Below, one piece after another: positions 1 to 8,100 of a stretch of 32,292 bases of DNA. The notes under the pieces are model-generated. The model ran no database searches. It saw nothing but the letters and a program-made list of their open reading frames with translations, and had not been told where the DNA came from. The position numbers and the translations under genes were made by a program. The stretch covers positions 1-32,292 of the forward strand of contig JANQMN010000113.1 in assembly GCA_028280065.1 (NCBI GenBank). The letters are read 5' to 3'. The DNA comes from Hahella sp. GTDB lineage: Bacteria; Pseudomonadota; Gammaproteobacteria; Pseudomonadales; Oleiphilaceae. The stretch's first letter is position 1; every line of letters begins with the position of its first letter.

Positions 1-2
1 CC

Positions 3-275
3 TTCACCCGTGAAGACTATTTTGAACTAGTGGAAACAACAGGCAGAGCCATTCGTGAAGATAAGCGCGGGGCGATTCCTCAATCCTTAACCCCTATTCT
101 TGCCCGATTGGGGGTTGAGCCGGACCAGTGGCTCGAACAGATACAATGTTATGGGCGAAACTACTCTCATTGTTCGGGAAGTGTTGAAAATATCCGCGCC
201 TATGCACGGCGTTTTAATCAGAACTGGTTCCGGGGATTAAGTGTTGCACGGAAGGCGTATCGGCAGGTGGCTTGA
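3..275 (+). CDS. REP-associated tyrosine (Y1-type) transposase, C-terminal part
   Basis: The frame is open from the left edge to the stop at 273-275, so only the last ~90 residues of the protein are in the window. The visible part reads FTREDYFELVETTGRAIRED followed by KRGAIP and a region with LARLGVEPDQWLEQI. From memory this matches the C-terminal region of proteobacterial REP-associated tyrosine transposases of the IS200-like HUH superfamily, where TGRAIR-x-DKRGAIP is a recurrent motif. The catalytic HUH motif and tyrosine would lie off the left edge. A GTG at 30 could be called as a start, but the frame continues upstream without a stop, so that is unlikely. The family is single-copy and associated with dispersed REP palindromes; none is visible here. 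The family call is fairly sure; whether the gene is intact cannot be judged. Confidence 0.7.
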   Translation, partial: FTREDYFELVETTGRAIREDKRGAIPQSLTPILARLGVEPDQWLEQIQCYGRNYSHCSGSVENIRAYARRFNQNWFRGLSVARKAYRQVA

Positions 276-380
276 TCTTTCGCCCCATATCTCAATCAGT
301 TACTTCCCCTTAAACACCCACCCATTACTTGAGCCTTAGGATCTTTCTACTCAGAGGCATTGTATTGGCATAATTTTGCG

Positions 381-400
381 TATACAGTGTTCTATACAGT
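381..400. repeat. Short direct repeat TATACAGT x2
   Basis: TATACAGT occurs at 381-388 and again at 393-400, a 12-bp period, about 50 bp upstream of the Rpn-like gene. It could be part of a promoter or operator. It does not fit the LexA pattern (CTGT-N8-ACAG), and nothing else in the 172-bp gap 276-447 was recognised. Confidence 0.3.
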
Positions 401-447
401 ATTTGGATTAAAAGACTTCTCGTCACCTCTATCACGGAACGTAGCCT

Positions 448-801
448 GTGACCCATGATCAAAACTTTAAAAACCTGATCCTCGATTATCCCCGGCAAGC
501 CATCGCTTTTTTTGCAACGCAAGAGGCTATGAATCTGGACGAGTCGGTGGAAATCATTCCTATTCGGCAGGAACAGCTTAAGGAACGCCTTGGAGATCGA
601 TTCCGGGAACTGGATGTGCCGCTTCTGGTAAAGTGGCCTGATGGCCGACGGGAAGCATTAGTGTTTGCATTGGAAGAACATACTAGTCCAAGCAGGTTTT
701 CGGTACATCGGATTGCCCACTATTGCCTGGATCTTTCCGAGCTGTGCCAGACTGATCGGGTTGTTCCGGTTGTCACTTTCCTTCGACGGGAAAAAGGTTG
801 A
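448..801 (+). pseudogene. Rpn-family (PD-(D/E)XK) nuclease/putative transposase, short and probably decayed
   Basis: The 117-aa product starts at GTG and contains DFPRQAIAFF-type sequence (here LDYPRQAIAFFATQEA), then FRELDVPLLVKWPDGRRE and LVFALEEHTSPSRFS. These resemble the core of the Rpn/YhgA-like family, in which a D in FRELDV and an E in VFALEEH sit at the expected PD-(D/E)XK nuclease positions. Full-length relatives are usually near 300 aa with a long C-terminal half; here the frame stops right after VVPVVTFLRREKG. An open stretch in another frame begins at 798 (KKVRLLTDGRMENYTRD...) and could be the shifted continuation, since relatives have a similar charged strand after the VVFL segment. 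I therefore favour a truncated or frameshifted copy over a functional gene. Rpn proteins promote RecA-independent recombination. The gene sits beside a transposase remnant, which fits a mobile-scarred segment. Confidence 0.5.
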
Positions 802-1029
802 AAAAGGTCCGATTATTGACTGATGGGAGAATGGAAAACTACACAAGAGACTCTGAGTTCACTCCCTGGCCCAAGACATCTGGTAAACAGGCGCTTATTA
901 AATCCAGAAACCGGAACAACAAAATAATTATCAATTTCCCCACCGAACTGCTATATTACGCGGTCAAAATTTACACCGCCGAAGAAATTTTGTTAAAAGC
1001 AACAATTCATTTCCAGAGATACAACTTAC

Positions 1030-1737
1030 ATGTTTAAAGAGCTCGCACCACTTAACACCAAAACCGATGCAAACTTAAAATATTCGCCCGCAAAGGACTT
1101 TAGTTTTGCGAAGGAAGAGGTTCAAACACCCATCCTGATCAACGAGTTTGCAGCGGCTTCCCGTTACTATCCCATCGTGTTTCCGGCTTCCGGGACCATG
1201 TTGCCGCAAGCGTTGCTGGGCGTGGCGCAAAAACAGAATTTGTTTATCAGCGAAGACGGTAAGTGGCAAGTTCCCTATATTCCCCAGCATTTTCGGCGCT
1301 ACCCTTTTGTCACCGGCAAGATGAGCGAAGAAAATCAGTTCGCTATTATGATTGATCGCGCTTCCGGGCAATTTTCCGAGAGTGAGGGCGATGCGCTATA
1401 CGAGGAAAAGGATGGCACGTTCCAGCCTTCCGGATTACTCAACCGTATCAAAGACGAATTGATGAAACTGCATCAAGCGCTTGAGGCAACTAAAACATTG
1501 GTTGCACCTCTGGAAGAGCATGGTGTTTTGGAAAATTATAAAGCCACTCTTGGTAAAGGCGACAACGAAAAACAAATTCGTGGCCTCCGAATTGTAGATT
1601 GGAAAAAAGTTAAGGAACTTGACGATAACGTGTTAGCAGATTGGGTCCGAAGCGGATTGATGCAAATGATTCATTTGCATTTACTTTCTTTGGACAACAT
1701 GCGGGTTCTACAGGGATTGCGCGGCAGCAGACAGTAA
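1030..1737 (+). CDS. SapC family protein
   Basis: The 235-aa product opens with a L-x-PLN segment, a PAKDFSFA region, then PILINEFAAASRYYPIVFPA and a WQVPYIPQHFRRYPF segment. These are the hallmark positions of the SapC family (Pfam SapC), named from a gene in a Campylobacter surface-array locus. The biochemical role of SapC is not established; relatives often sit beside TonB receptors, tryptophan halogenase-like genes or surface-protein genes. There is no signal peptide or membrane segment, so it is probably cytoplasmic. The ATG at 1030 is preceded by only a weak GAGA ribosome site. It is convergent with the DUF6447-like gene, with a hairpin between them. Its presence 3 kb from two large surface-type proteins agrees with the family name, but a functional link is inference. 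Confidence 0.8.
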   Translation: MFKELAPLNTKTDANLKYSPAKDFSFAKEEVQTPILINEFAAASRYYPIVFPASGTMLPQALLGVAQKQNLFISEDGKWQVPYIPQHFRRYPFVTGKMSEENQFAIMIDRASGQFSESEGDALYEEKDGTFQPSGLLNRIKDELMKLHQALEATKTLVAPLEEHGVLENYKATLGKGDNEKQIRGLRIVDWKKVKELDDNVLADWVRSGLMQMIHLHLLSLDNMRVLQGLRGSRQ

Positions 1738-1760
1738 GGATAGATAATATAGAAAGCTTA

Positions 1761-1779
1761 GTGGGGAGTTACTCCCCAC
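1761..1779. terminator. Hairpin between convergent genes (probable bidirectional terminator)
   Basis: GTGGGGAG-TTA-CTCCCCAC forms a perfect 8-bp GC-rich stem with a 3-nt loop. It lies 24 bp after the SapC stop and 19 bp after the minus-strand DUF6447-like stop. No long T tract follows on either strand, so efficiency is uncertain, but position and stem strength favour a terminator. Confidence 0.55.
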
Positions 1780-1797
1780 CATTTGTATAACCTGCTA

Positions 1798-2007
1798 CTA
1801 CTCTTTCGGCAGGTTATTGGAAAGAACTTGCTGGTAAGCAGCTGCTGCAGTTCTAATCAGATTCGCTTGGGTTTGCAAACGATTTAATTCATTTTGAGAA
1901 GCCGTCAAACCACGCAAGGCCTTCTGTGCTTCTTCGTTAAGATCGCTAACCAGGTATTCCGCTTCCTGTCCGTCAGCCTTTTTCACTTTAATCTTTTGTT
2001 CGCTCAT
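1798..2007 (-). CDS. DUF6447-like small protein
   Basis: A 69-aa acidic, mostly helical protein: a short beta-rich start (KIKVKKADGQEAEYLV), then SDLNEEAQKAL and a long amphipathic helix with RLQTQANLIRTAAAAYQQVL. This matches my memory of the DUF6447 family (small proteins reading 'the-DG-xx-Y-xx-dLs-eeAk-xqL...eIxrLqxQLAlaqTARxAY'). Function is unknown. The frame extends to 2052, but ATG at 2005-2007 is preferred because AGGAAG lies 6 nt upstream and the residues before it (MICANLRCNEPL...) look unconserved. It follows the 179-aa gene on the same strand with a 104-nt gap. DUF6447-like genes are, as I recall, seen near large repeat-rich surface proteins; here too. Confidence 0.55.
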   Translation of the reverse strand: MSEQKIKVKKADGQEAEYLVSDLNEEAQKALRGLTASQNELNRLQTQANLIRTAAAAYQQVLSNNLPKE

Positions 2008-2111
2008 AGTTCTTCCTAATGGTTCATTACAGCGCAAATTCGCGCAAATCAAAAAAGGTGGGGGATTGTACCCTACTTTGGTGCATATTTGTACTATCGA
2101 AAAATGGGACT

Positions 2112-2651
2112 CTAATGCACAACGGACTGCTGAGAAATGCTCGCCTCAGTGAGCGGGTTGTCCAAAGACCACTCCGCCTTTTTGGCGATACTCATTAGCT
2201 CACCAAGGATTCGATGAAGATGCGGAGGTGACATACGCATACCGATGGTTTTTTCAAACTTTCCCTCGTCGTTACGATTACTCATAAGATAGAGAACAAT
2301 ATCCTTGTCTTTTGGCGTCAAATTGATGCTGGCGACGACAAACTCATCGACCTGCACTTTATCGCTTTTCTTCTCCTTGGTAACCGGCACTTCCTTTTGC
2401 GCCATTTCATGTTGAAACTGCACGATATTCCTGGCGGCAGATTGTGCTTTCACAGGTTGCGCCTTCTTTCCAGGCACTGTGCTGCTCTGTACCAGCCAAT
2501 GACTAATTTTGGGAACCATCCTCATAAGAAAGCGGCGTGTCACCCAGGCAGTCACATATTCGTTCTCTGAAATATGGCTGAGCCACTGAATACGATCTTC
2601 AATGAGTGAATAGCCAAGCGAGAGTGAGTTTACCCTGTATTTCTTTTCCAT
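2112..2651 (-). CDS. Uncharacterised 179-aa protein with WVTRRF motif
   Basis: I do not recognise a named family. Visible features: an N-terminal ~60-residue segment (YRVNSLSLGYSLIEDRIQWL, then AWVTRRFLMRMVPKISHWLV), a basic, low-complexity linker rich in K, Q and A (residues ~65-100), and a C-terminal ~75-residue region predicted to be alpha/beta, ending in SPPHLHRILGELMSIAKKAEW. No signal peptide or membrane span is seen. Short cytoplasmic proteins with a 'W-x-TRR' motif occur, as I recall, next to DUF4214/RTX secretion loci, but I cannot confirm it. ATG at 2651 has a GGACGG ribosome site. The next gene on this strand (DUF6447-like) is 104 nt downstream. Possible roles include an accessory factor of the neighbouring surface proteins; this is guesswork from position only. 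Confidence 0.6.
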   Translation of the reverse strand: MEKKYRVNSLSLGYSLIEDRIQWLSHISENEYVTAWVTRRFLMRMVPKISHWLVQSSTVPGKKAQPVKAQSAARNIVQFQHEMAQKEVPVTKEKKSDKVQVDEFVVASINLTPKDKDIVLYLMSNRNDEGKFEKTIGMRMSPPHLHRILGELMSIAKKAEWSLDNPLTEASISQQSVVH

Positions 2652-3016
2652 ATTACCGTCCGCCTTTCATTGGACGGCTATTGTGCATTAAGCAGATGGA
2701 AAATCAATACGGGAATCACTAAACCTCTAAATCTCCATACTGGCGGGCAGCTGTCCCTCATGAGAGTAAGAGGTCGGTTTTTTACAATGGCAAATCTTTG
2801 ATCGGAAAGCCATGCAACATCGGCAACTTTCGTTCCCTTTCGGGTTTTAATAGCGCATTGGGGTAACGATTTGCCGGGCCTCTACTTTAATCCGAATGAT
2901 AAACTCACTTTCTCCTTGCAATGCGGAGAGGCACACTTATACCGATACCACAAGCTTCACGCCAGTCCATAAACGAATCCGCCTAAAGTGTCTTTCCCTA
3001 TTGTACTGAGGTATGG
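2652..3016. other. 365-bp intergenic stretch with a long-range inverted repeat
   Basis: No credible gene is seen. It separates the end of the 595-aa surface protein gene from the start of the 179-aa gene, both on the minus strand. GGCAAATC at 2789-2796 is complementary to GATTTGCC at 2868-2875, enclosing 71 nt with a small CCC-TTTC-GGG hairpin. This could be a structured RNA or a chance repeat; I could not fit it to a known riboswitch. No T-tract terminator was found after the 595-aa gene. A promoter for the 179-aa gene is presumably at the left end of the stretch. Confidence 0.35.
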
Positions 3017-4804
3017 TTATAGCACCCAAATATCAAAACCGGGGTTATATTCAAGGCCTACGGTCCAATCGGCAGCGTTGGTTCGGTTTTCTTGGGATTC
3101 GGCAAAACTCACTAGTATTTCTTCCTGAAGCATGCCGTCAGCCAGGCGATCCAGCCAATAGTCATAACCGTCCTGATCAGCCTCCCTATTCAATACGTTC
3201 AAGTAAAGTTGGTTGATGTATGTTTCATTGTCAAACTTGGGTGTTCCATCTTCGTTTTCTGGAAATCCATCTCTGAACTCGTCTGAATCATAAAAACTTC
3301 GCGCGATTTGCGTCAGAGTTTGACCTTCTCGGATATTTCCAACGAAATAGTTTAGGCCAGCCTGATCTGGTGTGCGATCTAGTGCGGCTTCATACAATAG
3401 GGCCATCTTTGTCACTAAATCCTTGTTGTCCTGAACGAACATTGACAAGTTATAGTCACTGGTGGAATTTTCAAAAGGTACCACAGAAACAAAATAGGTA
3501 GTTCCAGCTTGAACGTTAGCACTGATTGTCTCATCAGTCGTACCAGCGAGTTCTGAGGTCACAATCACATTTGCAACATCTGCTAGCGCAACATCCAAAT
3601 CGCCTGTCAGGCCGGTCAGGTCTAAGAAAAACTCTCCGTCAAATTCCGGAGTGAAAGAAAATACATCAGCACTGTCAAACTGGCTAATCGATGCATCATC
3701 CTGGAAGTAAGTACCTACTTGTAGAGCGCTCCCTGCATTATCTCCAATATCTCCATTGGCGTCCTCATCCCAACTACTCAGTTTACTCAGGGAAGTGGAT
3801 AGGGTGTAGTTACTGGAAGCGCTGCCGCTGCCAACGACTTCTATGTAGAGTGCTTCTCCCCCTACTACTTGCAGGGCAGCAGTTTCGATAATGTTGGAAG
3901 GCCTAGTGGAGGAAATAATTTCATTGCCAGTACTGTCATATACATAGAGATTTAAGTTAGCGTCTATATCACCTAGCTCAATATCGAAATCACCCGTAAA
4001 AGAAGGGGTTACCCGATAGATGTCTCCAATATCCCCATCGAAACCTACGGAACCCTCAAACTCAGAGTTCTCACTTATACCGAACGAAGTACTAAACGTA
4101 TTTCCAGCATCTTGAATGCCTGCATCGATGACTGCGATGGAGATATCCAAGTCGTAAACACTCGCATTATTGCCAGGAGAGAGAATCTGTACGTAATAAA
4201 CTTCATCTTTTTGGACATTGAGTTGGATCAGTTCATCACTAACTCCACCAAGTTCTGAAAGTCTTTGAAGTACGCCGGACGAGTTGTATAGATACAAATC
4301 TAAGTCACTTTCTACACCACTTAATGAGACATTCATCAGTCCACTGGTTTCAGCGGATATCTGATAAAAGTCATTATCACCACCATATCCAGCCTCTTCC
4401 GAACCACTGTAAGAGCTATCAATGACTTTCGCGTCTTCAAAAGAATCGCCGATACTGTCTAAAGAAACGCTAAGTCGATAATCGTTCGCAACACTTAAGA
4501 TAGAGTCGACCAAGAGGTAATAGACATCCCCCCTTTCAACTTCAAACTCAATTTGCTCATCCACTGAACCGATGCCATCTGAAATATCTAAGATAACCGA
4601 GCCACTGGAGTTGATATGAGAAAGCCGGAGATCATTGGAAATGTTTGTGAGGTCGACGGTTAAGACACCATCTCTGGTCGGCTTAATTTTGTAATAGTCG
4701 CGGATATCTCCATCCACGCCATAACTGCCAAGTTCGGAATAACTCTCTGAAATTTCTAATGCCAAACCAACTATATTGCCAGCATCATCAAGTAAATCGC
4801 TCAT
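3017..4804 (-). CDS. PPC-repeat protein with C-terminal DUF4214, probable type I-secreted surface protein
   Basis: The 595-aa acidic product has no signal peptide. Residues ~5-110, ~115-225, ~228-335 and ~345-455 are four related beta-rich units, each with an acidic 'GD-x-D-x-Y/F' strand (GDIRDYYKI, GDNDFYQI, GDIGDIYRV, DSADVFSF), a 'DLDLYLY'-like strand and a late 'Y-x-V' strand. This is the pattern of bacterial pre-peptidase C-terminal (PPC) domains. From ~460 the protein is DUF4214: LYEAALDRTPDQAGLNYFVG and, after an insert, QLYLNVLNREADQDGYDYWL. DUF4214 is common in RTX-type proteins and S-layer-like proteins exported by type I secretion, which explains the missing Sec signal. No catalytic domain is visible, so a structural or adhesive role is likely. 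ATG at 4804 has GAGG 9-12 nt upstream. It lies downstream of the giant RTX gene, but a strong terminator separates them, so it probably has its own promoter. Confidence 0.8.
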   Translation of the reverse strand: MSDLLDDAGNIVGLALEISESYSELGSYGVDGDIRDYYKIKPTRDGVLTVDLTNISNDLRLSHINSSGSVILDISDGIGSVDEQIEFEVERGDVYYLLVDSILSVANDYRLSVSLDSIGDSFEDAKVIDSSYSGSEEAGYGGDNDFYQISAETSGLMNVSLSGVESDLDLYLYNSSGVLQRLSELGGVSDELIQLNVQKDEVYYVQILSPGNNASVYDLDISIAVIDAGIQDAGNTFSTSFGISENSEFEGSVGFDGDIGDIYRVTPSFTGDFDIELGDIDANLNLYVYDSTGNEIISSTRPSNIIETAALQVVGGEALYIEVVGSGSASSNYTLSTSLSKLSSWDEDANGDIGDNAGSALQVGTYFQDDASISQFDSADVFSFTPEFDGEFFLDLTGLTGDLDVALADVANVIVTSELAGTTDETISANVQAGTTYFVSVVPFENSTSDYNLSMFVQDNKDLVTKMALLYEAALDRTPDQAGLNYFVGNIREGQTLTQIARSFYDSDEFRDGFPENEDGTPKFDNETYINQLYLNVLNREADQDGYDYWLDRLADGMLQEEILVSFAESQENRTNAADWTVGLEYNPGFDIWVL

Positions 4805-4824
4805 TTTTCAACCTCACAATAAAC

Positions 4825-4844
4825 CAATAGGTTTAGACCTATTG
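4825..4844. promoter_or_regulatory. Perfect inverted repeat in the leader of the 595-aa gene
   Basis: CAATAGGT-TTAG-ACCTATTG is a perfect 8-bp inverted repeat ending 21 bp upstream of the minus-strand ATG at 4804. In RNA it would form a hairpin just before the ribosome site; as DNA it could be an operator. There is no T tract, so it is not a terminator. Confidence 0.4.
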
Positions 4845-5106
4845 CCCTAAGTGTAATCCGCGAATAGAACAGCGCAGTGTGCACAGGTTGGCAATTTTGC
4901 TCGCCTTTTGTGTTGTCTGGTACTAATTCTGTAAAGATGGGTTAATTGTAGATGAGGGGAAGTGGCTGAGCGATAGATCTAACGCAGGTTTAATTACATC
5001 TACCCAAAATTTTGGTAGCCAACTAATAAGCATGGGGATTAATACAAGCTGCGCAGGACTCTTAGCAGGAGTAGAGGCTTACAATACCGGCTTTCGAAGA
5101 CTAGGA

Positions 5107-5137
5107 ACAAAAAACCCCGCTCATGGAGCGGGGTTTT
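5107..5137 (-). terminator. Strong rho-independent terminator of the giant RTX gene
   Basis: On the minus strand the stem CCCCGCTC / GAGCGGGG (loop CAT) is preceded by AAAA and followed by TTTTTTG. It starts 26 bp after the stop codon of the 2486-aa gene. The symmetry (AAAA before, T run after) means it may also work for plus-strand transcripts. Confidence 0.9.
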
Positions 5138-5162
5138 GAATATTTGTTAAATTACTGAAAGC

Positions 5163-8100
5163 TTAAGCAATAACAAAATCAGTGGTGGCTACGTCATCAG
5201 CGGTAACTGTAGCAATCAGAGTGATCTCACCTTCGTCGAAGGTGTTATCAGCATCTGAAGATACCCACAAGTATACACCATAAGTACCAGCTGTTTCAGT
5301 AGACTCAACTACTGCAAGCAGTTCTTCATCAGCCGCATCGCTTGCAAGTGTGAAGTTCGCTTCAAGTAAAGCTGCTATATCAGCCAGATCAGTCAGATCT
5401 TCGTCTTGCAGCGTACCAGTTTCAGCGTCGTCCATGAATACAGCTTCAGTAGTTGCCAAGTCAGCAGCTTCAGCAGCAGCAGCATCACCATCAGTAGCGC
5501 TTACAAATGCAATTGCATCGTTACCGCTGTCGTCGATCAAATCACCGATATCACCGGTATCTTCGTCTTCGAACTCAATAGTGTCGTCGCCTGACAGTAC
5601 ACCAGTAATGGTGTCGCCACCTTCTGATGCCGCGTAGTAGACGTATGCGTCACTACCGCCGTCTCCACCGTCTGTCACTACACTTTCAGCGGAGGCTGCA
5701 AAAGTGCCAGCAACCGCATCGGTGTCTGCAACAACAATTGTGTCAGTCGCAAGAACATCCGTACCTGCAGCAAATGTGAATGTCAACAAGTCAGTTCCAG
5801 AGTCATAGCTAGCACTTAACAAGTCTGCATCCCAGGCAGCTAGGGCGTTGATATCTACCAAATTAGCATTAACCAGCGTTTCCAAGGCCGCTCCAACAGC
5901 GTCAGAACCAGCACCACGGATGATGTCCAAATCATTATCGGTAGCATCTACATCAGCAGGTGCTGCCGCTTCGTTCAGGGTTAATACCACAGAGTTGGCA
6001 AGATTGTCCGTGAAGGTAATGGTTACTGTTTCATCTGAAGCACCATCTAAAATTCCAGCAAGCTGGATTTGACGAACTTCAGACTGAACACCACCGCTCA
6101 GAGTATCTGCACCAACACCGCCAACGATGGTATCTGCGACGCCGCTACCAGTAATAGTATCGTCGCCCTGAGTACCGATGACTTCAAGACCTGCACCAGT
6201 CAGATTGATAGTTGCACCAGTCGTCATGCGGCTAAGGTCAACAGTATCCAGATCACCACTAGTCAGACTATTGATACCGAATGAATCAGCACCACTAGAG
6301 ATAGTGTTGTTGGTAAGGTCTATATCAAGAGTGTTTCCATTAAGTGCAGTATCTGCACCGAATGAAATGATATCAAACCATTCAACTTCGTCTACGATGT
6401 CCAGATTGTCCAAAATCAACTCGTCTTCATCAATGTAACGAGCGTTATCGGCCAAGCCATCATTGTCGGTATCTGCATCACCGAGGTAATCGTTGTCAGT
6501 ATCAACTGCGTTCAAACCATTGGCGTCGTCGTCCTGGTTATCATCATCCCCAAGCAGGGTCAGGTTAGATGTTGTAGCTTCAGTGACATCTAACACATCG
6601 AAGTCGAATGCGTAGAAGTCGTTGATCGCTTCCAGACTGATTTCACCAGCGCCAGCATTACCGAAACCAACTGCATCGTTACCGACAGCAGAAGTATCAC
6701 GGTCACTTGCACCTGTAGGTGCAGTACCTGGGTACTCGTCATCAACGAGAGTCAAACCACCAGCACTCATGTCTTCGAAAGTGTAGACATCGTCTGTGTT
6801 GTTATCTCGCAACAATTCGAAACCAGTTAACCTCAAGGTATCGAGAGTTCCAATTTGGACATCCAGTACACCAGCAGAGGAACCAAGAATAAATACCTTG
6901 TCGGAAGTACTGGTAAAGCTCACCGTATCTTCCTGATCCTGAGTCGCTTCAAGCTTAAGTGAACCAGCAGCGATACCGTTATCAGAGGTATAGGAAGTGA
7001 TAGTGTGCGTTCCACCATCAGGTAGAGCTGCGCTATCACCGTCTTGGAAAGTCACTGTTGTTGTGATTAAACCGCTGGTCAATGCATTAGTATCGTCAAA
7101 CTCTGCTACATTGACAGTTGCAGTAATACTGGTCTCCAACGCAGTATAGGAAACGTTGTTATCACCACCACGCAGGATCAACTCATCGCTTGAGTATCTG
7201 TGATCCAGACCAGTTTCATCTGTGAGGTCCTCACTACCTTCATACTTAACGATTTCAGCGTAGTCACTACCTTCGATGCGGTTCCAGATGGCGTTACTTC
7301 CACCTTCTACCCAGCGCTCAACAAAGCTGGTCACACCGTCAATAGTATTGCCGTCACCACCAGCGATGCGGATGGTATTCTCAACAAACTCACCTTCGCT
7401 CAAAGGCGCGCTAGCAGGTGCGTTGTATTGGAAAGTAATTTCCAAATCACGCATAGAACTAGTGAAGTCAAGAATCGAATCGCCTGCAGCAGAATCTGCA
7501 GCAACAACTTCTTCGACGTCTAACAACAAATCGATACGATCATTATCTTCATCCAAGGAGCCATCACTATCGTGGTCTACCAGTATATTCAACTCCAAAT
7601 CCGACGTTGAATCTCCAGTAGCAGGGACTGCCAATACTGCAGCGATAGTTCCCAACTCATTGCTGTAGTCTACACGGTCAGTATCTGTGCTATTAACAAT
7701 TTCATAACTCAGATCGAAAGTGAATTGACCAGCGTTCAATACCTCAGGAATCGTGTTGTTATCCTCGTTATTGGCGCGCATGTCTGAAACAGATTCACGG
7801 TTCAAATCGGCATCGAAAGAGTCAAAACTCAAATAGCTATCAAACACGATATCTTCTTCAGCACCAGCAACACCACCGTTAACTGTGAAGTCTTCACGAC
7901 TGTTGGTCATTGCATCGCTTACGATAACGGTGTCATCACCGTCTGCACGAACGATTTCGAACTCAGACATGTTGCCGATGCTAACTAAAACTTCATCATT
8001 AGCGTTGCGAACTTCACCGTTTACGAAGTCTACCGTAGCACCAACAGTTTGAGATTGCACATCCAGAACATCGTTCTCGCGAACGCTACCAGCAGTATTT

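Larger units (their letters stand above)
4805..5162. other. 358-bp intergenic stretch between the two surface-protein genes
   Basis: No gene is seen. It holds the giant gene's terminator (5107-5137), a 12-bp perfect palindrome CCAAAATTTTGG (5004-5015, extended imperfectly to CTACC...GGTAG), and the leader hairpin at 4825-4844. These imply that the 595-aa gene has a separately controlled promoter here. I could not pick a convincing -35/-10 pair. Confidence 0.5.

Noticed and set aside
798-1037. 79-aa plus-strand open frame overlapping the Rpn-like gene end and the SapC start
   Set aside because: TTG start within the previous gene and no independent similarity; treated as a possible shifted tail of the Rpn-like gene, not a separate gene.
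2760-2900. Possible c-di-GMP (GEMM) riboswitch
   Set aside because: GGCAAA, GAAA and a late GGTAAC are present, but the conserved GCAAAGCC-type segment and the paired P2/P3 stems do not line up on either strand.
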